DNA of 64,000 nt from Bacillus sp. THAF10 (GTDB lineage: Bacteria > Bacillota > Bacilli > Bacillales > Bacillaceae_I). Position 1 is the first letter of the stretch. Each line of letters begins with the position of its first letter. Both the position numbers and the translations under genes were made by a program. Shown here in pieces: positions 26,809 through 38,400 of this stretch. The stretch lies in the NCBI RefSeq assembly GCF_009363695.1, contig NZ_CP045403.1, forward strand, positions 2,956,001 through 3,020,000. Direction: 5' to 3'. A model generated the notes under the pieces. It did not search any database and had not been told where the DNA came from. It saw only the letters and a program-made list of their open reading frames with translations.

Positions 26809-27717
26809 TTTAAATAGGTTAGCGATGGATTGGAACAGGTTACGGAAGAAATCGGCAACACTTTGCCAAAATCCTTCGTTTCCTACCACCTCTTCAATGC
26901 GATTTTTAATATCCGTTGAAATGTCCTCAAGTTGTTTTTTCACACTATCAAAATTGATATTGAGCTCGCGCATTTTTTCAAAAAGATCGATGAGAAGCTG
27001 TCTGTCTTCTTCGCTCAATTCAATTTGAAGCTTGGATAGTTGCTCTTCTACAATCTGCTCTACTTCTTCGCGTGTTGCTGGATTTTGCTCAGCAATCTGT
27101 TTTTTTATTTCCGTAAGAAGTTCACTAACTTTTTCACTATCCAATCCTTCTTCTTCTGCTAATTTAGTAGCAATTGATAGCTCTTCATTCGCCACTTCCA
27201 TGCGGTCTTTATTTAATTCTTCTCCACTTACTTCATAAGCTTTATAGATACCAACAAGGGCGGAGTGTCCACTAACTTTCACAGGTGAAGCAACGATAAC
27301 CTCTGCATCCTCAATTCCAGCTGTTAACAAGGCATTAGCATACATATCATCGGTCACTTGTGTGATATTTTCAGGAGTAGCCCTTGAGATGTTCAAGCCT
27401 TCTCCTTTTTCTTTTCTCGTAATTTTGGCAGAGGAAAACATACGTGCATTTCGGTCTTCCCCATCAATATATTTTACAAGATCTTCTCCTGTAACGGTAA
27501 TTTCCTCAACCATGTCAGGATCATTTACTTTTAACATCTCTCGAACTTCTTGCTTTTGATCATCATTTAGTGTTCCACCTAATACAACAATTGGTAAGCC
27601 GAATTTTTCATTGATGCTTTCTTCTTCTTTGTCACCTGCTGCATAGGATGTTGTTGAAAAACTGAGTCCAGAAATAACCAAGGCTAACACTAGCAAAAAT
27701 TTAAACCAATGCTTCAT
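26806..27717 (-). CDS. Secreted DUF1002 protein (YpuA-like)
   Basis: A 303-residue exported protein. It has a signal peptide (MKHWFKFLLVLALVISGLSFSTTSYAA, cleavage likely after Ala27), then a DUF1002 domain (FGLPIVVLGGTLNDDQKQEVREML ... VTGEDLVKYIDG ... ITQVTDDMYANALLTAGIEDAEVIVASPVKVSGHSALVGIYKAY). The C-terminal half is Glu/Lys-rich and probably helical. Start ATG 27717 after GGGGGAAG. It resembles B. subtilis YpuA, which lies elsewhere in that genome. Function unknown. Confidence 0.85.
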   Translation of the reverse strand: MKHWFKFLLVLALVISGLSFSTTSYAAGDKEEESINEKFGLPIVVLGGTLNDDQKQEVREMLKVNDPDMVEEITVTGEDLVKYIDGEDRNARMFSSAKITRKEKGEGLNISRATPENITQVTDDMYANALLTAGIEDAEVIVASPVKVSGHSALVGIYKAYEVSGEELNKDRMEVANEELSIATKLAEEEGLDSEKVSELLTEIKKQIAEQNPATREEVEQIVEEQLSKLQIELSEEDRQLLIDLFEKMRELNINFDSVKKQLEDISTDIKNRIEEVVGNEGFWQSVADFFRNLFQSIANLFK

Positions 27718-27780
27718 GATTCTTCCCCCACTATCTTCATACAAAATTTTTTTCTATCTTTAACCTTACTAAAAAGACAA

Positions 27781-28176
27781 TTATCTTCTGTTAATAACAA
27801 TAAACTGTCCTCTGTCTATTCTGTTTCGTATCGCTCGCAAAATGGATGGCTTTATTAGGTTTCTTGTACCAGGTAATAGGAGCGCAAAGCCAATGGCATC
27901 TGTAATGAAACCTGGAGTTAACAGCAATACACCGCCAACTAATATGCATAATCCATCAATAATTACTTCTCCTGGCATTTGTCCACTGTTCATTTTTTGC
28001 TGGGCACTTTTTAAGGCAAAAAGTCCTTGTTGTTTGGCAAGCCAAGCTCCGACAATACCAGTTAAAATAATCAAGAGAACAGTTGGGATGGTGCCAATCA
28101 ATTTTCCAGCTGTAATTAACACCCATATTTCTAGAGCAGGAATAACAATAATCAATAGTAATAATAGTCTAAACAA
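27781..28176 (-). CDS. fxsA: FxsA family membrane protein
   Basis: A 131-residue membrane protein with three to four hydrophobic segments and the FxsA hallmarks PALEIWVLITAGKLIG, WLAKQQGLFAL and LLTPGFITDAIGFALLLPGTR. Starts at TTG 28176 with a modest GAGG 10 bases upstream. In E. coli FxsA is linked to phage exclusion; in bacilli its role is unknown. It lies just downstream of pyk, as in B. subtilis. Confidence 0.9.
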   Translation of the reverse strand: MFRLLLLLIIVIPALEIWVLITAGKLIGTIPTVLLIILTGIVGAWLAKQQGLFALKSAQQKMNSGQMPGEVIIDGLCILVGGVLLLTPGFITDAIGFALLLPGTRNLIKPSILRAIRNRIDRGQFIVINRR

Positions 28177-28257
28177 TAGAGACCAGCCTCATTTCCATTA
28201 TGAAAATTCTTTTCAATTATACCAAATAACGTTCCATAACTCTAATATAAGCCTATA

Positions 28258-28305
28258 CGTAAAAAAACCCCCTCCATCTAACGTATGCTAGAAAAGAGGG
28301 GGTTT
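28258..28305 (-). terminator. pyk terminator
   Basis: AAACCCCCTC/GAGGGGGTTT stem (28265-28274 and 28296-28305), followed by TTTT on the minus strand. Confidence 0.88.
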
Positions 28306-28314
28306 GTACAAAAA

Positions 28315-30069
28315 TTATAGTACGCTTGCGTGACCGGAATAGATAGTACCGCGGGATGAGTCGACAGTGATTTCTTGGCCATCTTGGAGGATAGATGTCG
28401 CATCCTCTACTCCAACGATAACAGGAATGCCTAAGCTTAATCCTACAACGGCAGCATGACTTGTTAAGCCACCTTCTTCTGTAATAAGCGCCGCAGCTTT
28501 TTCCAATGCAGGCATCATGTCTTTATCCGTACCATTTGTTACGAAAATAGCACCTTCTGTCATTTTTGCTTTTGCTTCTTCTGCTGTTTTTGCCACCACT
28601 ACTTTACCAAAAGCAGATTTTCTGCCAATTCCTTGTCCACTTGCAAGAACGTCTCCAACCACATGAATTTTCATTAGATTTGTCGTTCCTTTTTCACCAA
28701 CAGGAACTCCTGCTGTAATCACGATTAAATCACCGTGAGAAACAATTCCAGTGTTTAAAGATTCTTCAACAGCTACTTCTAGCATTTCATCTGTGGACGT
28801 TGCTTGACGACCAATGCGAGGATATACTCCCCAAACCAATGCAAGTTTTCTAGAAACAGCTTCACATGAAGTGACAGCTACAATAGGTGCTTTTGGACGA
28901 TACTTAGAAATCATTCTTGCAGTATGTCCACTCTCCGTTGGTGTAACAATTGCTGAAACATCAAGGTTTATCGCTGTATACGCTACAGATTGTCCGATAG
29001 AGTCCGTCACCGTTAATGCTGCTTGTTTACTATGTTTGCTTAAAATCTCCCCGTAGGATAAAGCTTGTTCTGCACGAGAGGCAATATTGTGCATCGTTTG
29101 TACCGCTTCAACAGGATATAACCCTGCTGCCGTTTCCCCGGAAAGCATAATAGCATCTGTACCATCAAAAATAGCATTTGCAACGTCACTTGCTTCTGCA
29201 CGCGTTGGACGCGGGTTACGCTGCATGGAATCAAGCATTTGTGTTGCAGTAATGACTGGCTTACCAGCAAGATTACACTTTTTAATTAATTCTTTTTGCA
29301 CAAGAGGTACTTCTTCTGCAGGTATTTCTACACCTAGGTCACCACGAGCAACCATAAGCCCATCAGAAACTTCCAAAATTTCGTTGATGTTGTCTACACC
29401 TTCTTGGTTTTCGATCTTAGGGATAATTTGAATTTCAGGTGTTTTGTGTGCTTCTAGTAATTCACGGATTTCTAACACATCAGATGCACGGCGAACAAAG
29501 GAAGCAGCGATGAAATCAACTCCTTGCTCTATTCCAAAGCGAATATCATTGGCATCTTTTTCGGTAATACCAGGAAGATTTACTTTTACTCCGGGAACGT
29601 TAACACCTTTTTTATTCTTCAAGGTACCAGAGTTTAAAATTTTTGTTTTGATTTCACTATTTCCAACATGCAGTACTTCAAGACCAATTAATCCATCATC
29701 CAACAGAATTTTTGACCCAGGATGCACATCCTCCATCAAGCCAGGATATGTGATAGAAAATTTATCAGGAGTTCCAACAACCTCTTCCATGGAAATCGTA
29801 ATTTCTTGACCAGCTATCAGTTCAATCGCACCGTCTTGCATGGTATGCGTTCTGATTTCTGGACCTTTCGTATCAAGAAGAATCGCAACATTTTTTCCTG
29901 TGCGTTCTGCTGCTTCACGGATATTACGAATTCTTGCTCCATGCTCCTCAAAATCTCCATGTGAAAAATTTAAGCGGGCAACATTCATACCTGCTTCAAT
30001 AAGCTGAGTTAGCTTTTCAACAGTCTCGCTGGCAGGTCCAATTGTACAAACAATCTTGGTTTTTTTCAT
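28315..30069 (-). CDS. pyk: Pyruvate kinase
   Basis: Last step of glycolysis. 584 residues: TIM-barrel core ([36 protein letters not shown]; the phosphoryl-transfer Lys in [31 protein letters not shown]) and a C-terminal extra domain (about residues 475-584; [15 protein letters not shown]...[21 protein letters not shown]). That domain resembles a PEP-utilising mobile domain and is typical of Bacillus enzymes. ATG after AGGAGG. It follows pfkA by 126 bases. Confidence 0.97.
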   Translation of the reverse strand: MKKTKIVCTIGPASETVEKLTQLIEAGMNVARLNFSHGDFEEHGARIRNIREAAERTGKNVAILLDTKGPEIRTHTMQDGAIELIAGQEITISMEEVVGTPDKFSITYPGLMEDVHPGSKILLDDGLIGLEVLHVGNSEIKTKILNSGTLKNKKGVNVPGVKVNLPGITEKDANDIRFGIEQGVDFIAASFVRRASDVLEIRELLEAHKTPEIQIIPKIENQEGVDNINEILEVSDGLMVARGDLGVEIPAEEVPLVQKELIKKCNLAGKPVITATQMLDSMQRNPRPTRAEASDVANAIFDGTDAIMLSGETAAGLYPVEAVQTMHNIASRAEQALSYGEILSKHSKQAALTVTDSIGQSVAYTAINLDVSAIVTPTESGHTARMISKYRPKAPIVAVTSCEAVSRKLALVWGVYPRIGRQATSTDEMLEVAVEESLNTGIVSHGDLIVITAGVPVGEKGTTNLMKIHVVGDVLASGQGIGRKSAFGKVVVAKTAEEAKAKMTEGAIFVTNGTDKDMMPALEKAAALITEEGGLTSHAAVVGLSLGIPVIVGVEDATSILQDGQEITVDSSRGTIYSGHASVL

Positions 30070-30195
30070 GTAACATTTCCTCCTATATGATATACCGTTC
30101 TACTCTATCATTTTTATTATAAAGTAAATGGCAGTTCTTACACCAATAATACGTTCACACCTGGTTATGAAAACGATTCCAAAACCATTACATTA

Positions 30196-31155
<960 letters not shown>

Positions 31156-31192
31156 TTATCTCACCTCTTGAGCTATATATATCCAAACACTT

Positions 31193-31222
31193 ATTTTATT
31201 AGAAAAAAGCGTAAGATGTAAA
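31193..31222 (-). promoter_or_regulatory. Sigma-A promoter of pfkA-pyk
   Basis: TTTACA (31217-31222), an 18-base spacer and TAAAAT (31193-31198) on the minus strand. Confidence 0.6.
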
Positions 31223-31378
31223 GCATCTTTATCAAAATTAACATGCAGAGGTGTCGAAAACAATAGATTTTTGTCGACCAATTGTTTCAAGAAGTGAAAT
31301 TTTATGCGGCCTCATCGTTTAAGATACCCTAGTTCCCTGCAAATAACTACCAATTTTCAAAATTCATTTCTTTCATCA

Positions 31379-31406
31379 CAAAAGGACGAGTGTAACCTCG
31401 TCCTTT
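31379..31406 (-). terminator. accDA terminator
   Basis: A perfect 10-bp stem AAAGGACGAG/CTCGTCCTTT with a 6-base loop just after accA; a short T run follows on the minus strand. Confidence 0.75.
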
Positions 31407-31422
31407 CTGAGTCTGTTACTTT

Positions 31423-32421
31423 TTAATGGTTGATTTTTTCGGGAGCTTTCTTTTCCTTAAGCTGTTCCATAAAGGTGAATTCTCCCATCCGCTTGTACTT
31501 GGCATAACGATGTTCAATAAGTTCATCTGCTGTAAGCGGCATTAAATCCTGTAGCGATTCTTTTAAAATCTCTTTGATTCCTTTTGCTTGGAAATCAACG
31601 TTTTTATGGGCACCGCCTTTTGCTTCAGGAATGATTTTATCTATAATACCTAAATCATGAAGGTCAGGGGCCGTTATTCTCATGGATTCTGCTGCTTTTT
31701 TTGCAAGAGAAGCATCCTTCCATAGGATCGCTGCGGCACCTTCTGGAGAAATAACAGAGTAAGTAGAGTTTTCAAGCATATGAACATGGTTACCAACTCC
31801 AAGCGCCAAAGCGCCTCCACTTCCACCTTCGCCAATGACGATACATACAACAGGCACCTTTAAGCCAGCCATTTCAAAAAGGTTTTTGGCAATTGCTTCA
31901 CTTTGCCCTCGTTCTTCTGCAGCTTTTCCAGGATATGCTCCCTTGGTATCAATAAAGCAAATAATCGGTCGGTTAAATTTCTCCGCTTGATACATCAGCC
32001 TTAATGCTTTACGGTATCCTTCAGGGTGAGGCATACCGAAATTTCTTCGAATGTTTTCCTTCGTATCTTTCCCGCGCTGGTGGCCAATAATCGTAACGGG
32101 AACTCCGTCAAATTTACCAATTCCACCAACAATGGCTTCATCATCTCCGTAAAAACGATCGCCATGAAGTTCAAGAAAGTTCGTAAACACTCTTTCGATA
32201 TAATCAAGGGTAGTTGGACGTTCTGGGTGTCTTGCAATTTGAACTCGATCCCACGGACTAAGATTACCATATATATCAGTCTCTAATTTTTGAAGTCTTA
32301 CCTCAAGCTTTTCAATCTCATTCGTAAGATCCATATCACTGTTTTTTGTAAACTCTTTTAACTCGCCGATTTTCTTGCGAAGCTCGACAACCGGTTTTTC
32401 AAATTCCAATTCCCCTACCAT
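31423..32421 (-). CDS. accA: Acetyl-CoA carboxylase carboxyltransferase, alpha subunit
   Basis: A 332-residue alpha subunit of the carboxyltransferase that, with AccD, transfers CO2 from biotin to acetyl-CoA to make malonyl-CoA. Crotonase-like fold: [58 protein letters not shown]. The ATG overlaps the accD stop by 7 bases, giving coupled synthesis of the two subunits. Confidence 0.97.
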   Translation of the reverse strand: MVGELEFEKPVVELRKKIGELKEFTKNSDMDLTNEIEKLEVRLQKLETDIYGNLSPWDRVQIARHPERPTTLDYIERVFTNFLELHGDRFYGDDEAIVGGIGKFDGVPVTIIGHQRGKDTKENIRRNFGMPHPEGYRKALRLMYQAEKFNRPIICFIDTKGAYPGKAAEERGQSEAIAKNLFEMAGLKVPVVCIVIGEGGSGGALALGVGNHVHMLENSTYSVISPEGAAAILWKDASLAKKAAESMRITAPDLHDLGIIDKIIPEAKGGAHKNVDFQAKGIKEILKESLQDLMPLTADELIEHRYAKYKRMGEFTFMEQLKEKKAPEKINH

Positions 32422-33278
32422 CCTGCCTCTCCTCCTTCCTGATGGATGTCTAATACATTAGTTAGTGTTTCTTTTAAGTCAAGGCGTGGAATAACTGCAT
32501 CAAGCTGTCCACATTTCAAAAGGAATTCTGCTGTTTGGAAATCCTCCGGCAGATCTTCCCTGATTGTTTGTTCAATAATACGTCTGCCTGCAAAACCAAT
32601 CAATGCTTTAGGTTCAGCGAAATTATAGTCACCAAGAGAAGCAAAACTCGCAGATACCCCGCCTGTAGTTGGGTGCGTCATCACAGAAATAATCAACCCA
32701 CCACTTTCACTATGCAGTTTTAACGCACTGCTCGTTTTCGCCATTTGCATTAAACTAAGAACACCTTCTTGCATTCTGGCGCCACCTGATGCTGTAAAAA
32801 TAAGAAAAGGTACCTTTTTTTCCGTTGCTTTCTCAATGGCTCTGGTTATTTTTTCCCCAACAACCGATCCCATACTTCCCATTCTAAAAGTAGAATCCAT
32901 AACAGCAATTACTAGTGGAAGCTCATTGATCTTCCCTTCCCCTGTCACGACCGCTTCATTAATACCTGTTTTCTTGCGATCACTTTCCAGCTTTTCTAGA
33001 TAGTTAGGGAAATTCAGAGGGTTCTCTGAAATCATATCGGCATCATAAGCCACAAAGCTGCCTTCATCAAGTAAGCTCTGTATTCTTTCTTTCGCATTCA
33101 TTGGGTGATGGTGCCCACAGTGTAAGCAGACCTTTAGATTTTTCATCAATTCTTTCGTGTACATAATTTTTTTACAACTTGGACATTTTGTCATGATTCC
33201 TTCTGGTACATCTTGTTTTGCTTGTTCAGATGGAATAGTTGCATATTTTTTCTTTTTTGTGAACAAATCCTTTAGCAA
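32415..33278 (-). CDS. accD: Acetyl-CoA carboxylase carboxyltransferase, beta subunit
   Basis: A 287-residue beta subunit. N-terminal zinc finger CPSC (about 29-32) and CLHC (about 48-51), then the carboxyltransferase domain ([26 protein letters not shown]; [44 protein letters not shown]). Start TTG 33278, 9 bases from GGGAGG, giving [12 protein letters not shown] as in other bacilli. A short hairpin and a longer inverted repeat lie upstream. Confidence 0.96.
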   Translation of the reverse strand: MLKDLFTKKKKYATIPSEQAKQDVPEGIMTKCPSCKKIMYTKELMKNLKVCLHCGHHHPMNAKERIQSLLDEGSFVAYDADMISENPLNFPNYLEKLESDRKKTGINEAVVTGEGKINELPLVIAVMDSTFRMGSMGSVVGEKITRAIEKATEKKVPFLIFTASGGARMQEGVLSLMQMAKTSSALKLHSESGGLIISVMTHPTTGGVSASFASLGDYNFAEPKALIGFAGRRIIEQTIREDLPEDFQTAEFLLKCGQLDAVIPRLDLKETLTNVLDIHQEGGEAGW

Positions 33279-33310
33279 AGCTACAGAACCTCCCTTTATT
33301 TGAGCCATTG

Positions 33311-33454
33311 AAAAAGCCTAACCAGGCTTGGCCTCTATTCAAACTTTCATTCCAGTTATTACTTAGCTTTGGTATTTGGTCCTAACAACAGGTCAAAATA
33401 TAGGTAAGTAAGGCTGTTAACATTATTTCAATAAACAAAATCCTTTACTTACCT
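33311..33454 (-). promoter_or_regulatory. accD upstream region: short hairpin and inverted repeat
   Basis: AAGCCT/AGGCTT (33314-33319, 33324-33329) with a 4-base loop is followed by TTTTT on the minus strand, only 33 bases before the accD start. Further up, AGGTAAGTAA (33402-33411) and TTACTTACCT (33445-33454) form a 10-bp inverted repeat 33 bases apart. These could be an attenuator and an operator; no known regulator consensus was recognised. Confidence 0.4.
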
Positions 33455-33511
33455 TTTCTTTCATACTGTTAATGTAACGGAAACCCTAATTGGAATGTTG
33501 TAGATTCTTGT

Positions 33512-34123
33512 CTACTCGTTGTCGACAATTTCCGCAAAATGTTTTTCATATAATTTTATTACGTTCCCACTCTTTTTTTCTCTCATCCACTCTAGCAATT
33601 CTTTGAAAACATCACTCTCTATCTTATTATGCTTGGCAATAATCTGAGCATAACTATTAACAAGAGTCCATATTCTTAACATTAAATTATTATTTACGAC
33701 CGTCACAATCTCTTTAAAAAAATTCGATCGATCCGGCCCTTCTTTTATCAGCTTCTCCAAAAGCTCAAAATCTCTTTCACTTGCCTTTTTCATAAACAGA
33801 AGCATGCAGGATTTTTCGATTTCAGATTTTGTTTCTAGTAAATCTGTTTTTGTTTTATCCTGCTCCAAAATAAAGGTGCCTAGTATTTCAACCAAATGAT
33901 GCTCTTTGAAATCTTTAATGAACGTTCCTTCTCCTCGCTTGGTCTCGATAAGACCTAGCAGTTCAAGGGCTCTGAGTGCTTCACGAACAGAAGAACGTCC
34001 GACATTTAGTCTGTCGGACAATTCCCTTTCTGATGGAATTTTATCACCCGTTTTCAATCCATCTTCTACAATAATGAAGCGGATTTTTTTCACTATTTCC
34101 AGATACATTTTTGTTGTCGTCAT
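33512..34123 (-). CDS. FadR/GntR-family transcriptional regulator
   Basis: A 203-residue regulator. N-terminal GntR winged helix (KTGDKIPSERELSDRLNVGRSSVREALRALELLGLIETKRGEGTFI, residues 24-69), then an all-helical FadR-type ligand-binding domain. It begins 3 bases after the malic enzyme stop, so it is co-transcribed and probably coupled, with a weak site of its own. It precedes accDA. It may respond to an organic acid or acyl-CoA; this is inference from neighbours. Confidence 0.9.
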   Translation of the reverse strand: MTTTKMYLEIVKKIRFIIVEDGLKTGDKIPSERELSDRLNVGRSSVREALRALELLGLIETKRGEGTFIKDFKEHHLVEILGTFILEQDKTKTDLLETKSEIEKSCMLLFMKKASERDFELLEKLIKEGPDRSNFFKEIVTVVNNNLMLRIWTLVNSYAQIIAKHNKIESDVFKELLEWMREKKSGNVIKLYEKHFAEIVDNE

Positions 34124-34126
34124 AGA

Positions 34127-35365
34127 CTATTCACTTTTTCCAATAATGGCTGTTCTTCTGGTCTTTTCAGCAACCTCTTCTGGATCCACTTTAATTCTGG
34201 CCACTCCTGTTTCCATTGCGGCTCTCGCAACTGCAGCAGCAACTGCAGGGGCTACGCGTGGATCAAAAGGAGCTGGAATAACATAATCAGGAGACAATTC
34301 ACTCTCACTTACAAGACTTGCAATCGCTTCTACTGCCGCAATTTTCATTTGCTCATTAATATGTGTGGCACGTACATCAAGAGCACCTCTGAAAATTCCA
34401 GGGAAGGCAAGAACATTGTTCACCTGATTTGGGAAATCTGAACGACCTGTTCCTACGACACTTGCACCTGCAAGTTTCGCTTCTTGTGGCATAATCTCTG
34501 GGTTTGGGTTTGCCATCGCAAAAATGATAGAACGCTCATTCATACTTTCCACCATCGCTTGAGTTAATGCACCTTCAACTGACACACCGATAAATACATC
34601 TGCATCCTTCATCACATCAGCAAGCGTGCCCTCTATTTTGTTACGGTTTGTGTATGTCGCAACCTCTGCCTTCACACTGTTCATTCCCAGTGGGCGACCT
34701 TCGTAAATAGCACCCTTAGAATCACACATCGTGATGTCTCTTACACCGTAATGATAAAGCAATTTAATAATCGCAATTCCAGCAGCACCAGCGCCATTTG
34801 CCACCACTTTAATTTCGCCGATATTTTTCCCAACAAGCTTTAGGGCATTTACGAGTCCAGCAACTGTTACAATCGCAGTTCCATGCTGGTCATCGTGGAA
34901 AATAGGAATATTCGTTTCTTTTTTCAAACGTTCTTCCACCACAAAGCAGTTCGGTGCCGCAATATCCTCAAGGTTCACGCCTCCGAAAGTTGGTTCTAAG
35001 AGCTTTACTGTTTCTACAATTTTATCCACATCTGTTGTATTTAAGCAAATTGGGAAAGCATCTACTCCTGCAAAGCTTTTAAACAGGACAGCCTTTCCTT
35101 CCATAACAGGCAATGCAGCTTCTGGACCAATATTTCCAAGGCCTAATACAGCCGTACCATCAGAAACAACTGCTACCATGTTGCCTTTCATTGTATAATC
35201 ATAAACTTTATTATTATCATCATATATCGCTTTACAAGGCTCCGCTACACCAGGAGAGTAGGCAAGACTGAGGTCTTTCGCATTTCTCACAGGAACTTTG
35301 GACTTGGATTCTAATTTACCTTGATGAACTTTATGCATATGTAATGCTTCTTCTTTTAAAGACAC
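34127..35365 (-). CDS. ytsJ: NAD(P)-dependent malic enzyme (YtsJ-like)
   Basis: A 412-residue malic enzyme that decarboxylates malate to pyruvate. Malic N-terminal domain with SLAYSPGVAEPC and GLGNIGPEAALPVMEGKAVLFK; metal/catalytic FGGVNLEDIAAPNCF and IFHDDQHGTA; Rossmann domain VVANGAGAAGIAI. Length matches the short bacterial form (YtsJ, NADP-linked in B. subtilis). Start GTG 35365, 9 bases after GGGGGG. Confidence 0.94.
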   Translation of the reverse strand: MSLKEEALHMHKVHQGKLESKSKVPVRNAKDLSLAYSPGVAEPCKAIYDDNNKVYDYTMKGNMVAVVSDGTAVLGLGNIGPEAALPVMEGKAVLFKSFAGVDAFPICLNTTDVDKIVETVKLLEPTFGGVNLEDIAAPNCFVVEERLKKETNIPIFHDDQHGTAIVTVAGLVNALKLVGKNIGEIKVVANGAGAAGIAIIKLLYHYGVRDITMCDSKGAIYEGRPLGMNSVKAEVATYTNRNKIEGTLADVMKDADVFIGVSVEGALTQAMVESMNERSIIFAMANPNPEIMPQEAKLAGASVVGTGRSDFPNQVNNVLAFPGIFRGALDVRATHINEQMKIAAVEAIASLVSESELSPDYVIPAPFDPRVAPAVAAAVARAAMETGVARIKVDPEEVAEKTRRTAIIGKSE

Positions 35366-35433
35366 GTTTCATGTCCCCCCTGCTTTTGTCGTCATGATAT
35401 TATTACTCTCATCATCATTTTATTTAGAAAAAT

Positions 35434-35460
35434 AAGAAGAAAAAGGTGGTCTGACCACCT
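35434..35460 (-). terminator. dnaE terminator
   Basis: Perfect palindrome AGGTGGTCTGACCACCT (35444-35460), followed on the minus strand by TTTTTCTTC. Confidence 0.8.
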
Positions 35461-35485
35461 CCTGTTAACTATATCATAATATCAA

Positions 35486-38400
35486 TTATTGTAAAGAATT
35501 TTTGAATACCACATTTGGTTTTCCAAGCAATGTTTCAAGCTTTGCCAAGCACTCCTCCGTTGGTGTTACAAAAAAGGATGGCTGAAGCTTTATCGTCTTT
35601 TTCGCATGAATATAATGAACATAAACAGGAGATGGCCCATGATGCTTTCTTAACACCTTTTGTAAATGTTCAAGTACTTCTGATTCATGCTTTTCTTCAT
35701 CAATTTGTAAAAACAGATTTCCAACAAGGGACGCATATTTTTCCTTGAGAGTTTCAGTATCTTCTGCATGCTTGAGAATGAGTTGCATTTTCCCTTCGCG
35801 CTCTTCCATATGGCCATCAAATAATAGGGTATGTCCTGGTTGGATACTATGAGAAAGTCGCTTAAACAAATCTGGAAAAACAACCGCCTCTAAATCTCCT
35901 GTTTGATCAGAAAGGGTAAGAAATGCCATTAATTCTCCTTTTTTTGTCCTAATCACACGATCATTAGAAATAAATGCCCCAATCTTCACCCTTTTTTGAT
36001 CGCCGCTCACGATATCGATAATTGGCTGTGCTCCTCCTAGCTGGAAAAAGTCCTTAAAAGGCTCTGTCGGATGTTTGGAAAGGTAAAAGCCCAACGCTTC
36101 TTTTTCCAGCTGAAGCTGCTCCATTAAAGGTAGCGGCTCTACCTTGACATACTTTGGCTTAATATTAAACTCTTCCTCTAAAAAGAAATCTATTTGGTTG
36201 TCCTTTGATGGCATCATTAGTTCAGCGTGTTGAAGCGCCACATCCAAAGTTGCAAGTAGCGTTGCTCGATCCTCTCCAAACTCGTCCAATGCGCCAGCAA
36301 AAATAAGCATCTCCAAGATTTTGCGGTTAAGCTTGGTTCCGACACGCTTACAAAAATCAAATAAATCGACAAACGCTTTTCTTTCTCTTTCTTCCATCAG
36401 ACCCTTGATTACTTGCACACCAATTCCTTTGATCGTTAGGAGGCTAAAGCGGATACCTTCCTTCTCTACCGTAAAGCTAATTCCACTTTTATTAATGGAA
36501 GGCGGTAATACCGAGATTCCTTTTCTTTTCGTTTCGGTAATGTATTGAGATAGCTTTTGTTCATTTCCCATTACAGAGGATAACAAGGTAGCCATAAATA
36601 TTTTTGGATACGTCGCCTTAAGATAGGCAAGCTCATACGAAATCATACTGTATGCCACCGCATGGCTACGGTTAAACCCATAATCGGCAAAACGGACAAT
36701 GAGATCATACACCTTATTTGCTGTTTCCTCATTGTAGCCTTTTTGCAAACAGCCTTTCACAAAATGCGCTCTTTCTTCGTCTAGGACCTCTTTCTTCTTT
36801 TTACTTACCGCTCGCCTTAACAGGTCCGCCTCTCCAAGAGAGAACCCTGCCATACTTGCTGCAATTTGCATAATCTGCTCCTGATAAACGATGACTCCAA
36901 AGGTTTTTTGAAGTATTGTCACTAAATCTGGGTGTGCATATTCTACTTTTTGTCTGCCATGTTTTCTGTCGATAAATACAGGTATTTGCTCCATTGGCCC
37001 AGGGCGGTACAAAGCGTTCACTGCAACAATATCCTCCAAACTGGTTGGCTTAAGCTTTTCGAGTACCTTTCTCATTCCAGAAGACTCGAGCTGAAAAATA
37101 CCTGAAGTATCACCGGCACTTAAAAGTCGATACGTAGCCGGATCATCTGTTGGAATAGAGAATTTTTGTTTCTTTTTTGTTTCCTTCTGCACGCTATAGC
37201 GAATACTTTGAATCATAGTTAAGTTACGCAAACCTAAGAAATCCATTTTTAACAAGCCCAGTTCCTCTAAGGTTTCCATTGGAAATTGTGTCAGATAAAT
37301 ATCCTGCTGACCTGATTGAACTGGTATTAATTCGGTTAAAGGTTTTTCTGTAATGACAACTCCAGCAGCATGAGTGGATGTATGCCGTGGTAATCCTTCT
37401 ATCTTTTGGGCAGTCTTAAATGCTCGCATGCGTTCTTTTGTTTCCCCTATTGCACGCTGCAGTCGGTCATTTTCTTTGTATGCCTGCTGCAATGTCGTAC
37501 CAGGACGGGACGGAATCATTCTTGAAATCATCTCCAGCTCTTTACCTGAGAGATTCAGAGCCTTTGCCACATCGCGCCAAGCGGCTTTAGCGGCTAAAGT
37601 ACCGAAAGTAATGATTTGAGCAACATGCAGCTCTCCATATTTTTTGGCCACATATTGAATGACTTCATCTCGTTTATTGTCCTGAAAATCGATATCTATA
37701 TCTGGCATCGATATTCTTTCAGGGTTTAAAAAACGTTCAAACAGCAGTTCATGCTCAATTGGGTCCACATCTGTAATATATAAGGTGTAGGCGACAAGCG
37801 AGCCAGCAGCAGATCCACGCCCTGGTCCTGTAAGAATCCCTTCTTTTCTAGCAAAATACATAAAGTCCCACACAATCAGGAAATAATCACTAAATTTCAT
37901 TCCTTTAATAATTTCAAGCTCGTGCTTTAATCTTTGCACGTATTCAGAAGATGCATTTCCAATCCGTTGCTCAAGCCCTTCCCTGCACAATTGTTCGAGA
38001 TAATGATCTGCATCTATCTCACTTGGCACAGGGTACTTCGGCAAGGCAGCCTGACCAAATTCAAGCTCCACCTCACACATCCGGCTAATTTTAATGGTAT
38101 TTTCTAAAGCATCAGGAATATCCTCAAAAAGATTCACTAATTCATTTGCATCTCTAAAATAATCAGGAGCTCTCTCCGGTATTGCTTCCATCTTTGTCCC
38201 ATTTTTTATGTTACGAAGGCACTCAACAACGAAGACATCCTCTTTATGTAAGTAATGGACACCGCTTAATGCAACTAAATTTAAGTCTGGGTGTAGTCTC
38301 TGGACCTCTTCTGATTTTTGAGCGGATTCCTTTGTATTTCTGTTGATGCCAAGATAGACATTCTCACCACCGAACATTTCCAAGAATTCAGTGGAAGAAG

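Noticed and set aside
27842..28291. 149-codon plus-strand frame opposite fxsA
   Set aside because: Antisense to fxsA and running into the pyk terminator; no ribosome binding site.
33379..33391. GntR-type operator in TTGGTCCTAACAA
   Set aside because: The half-sites do not fit TNGTNNNACNA spacing; too weak to call.
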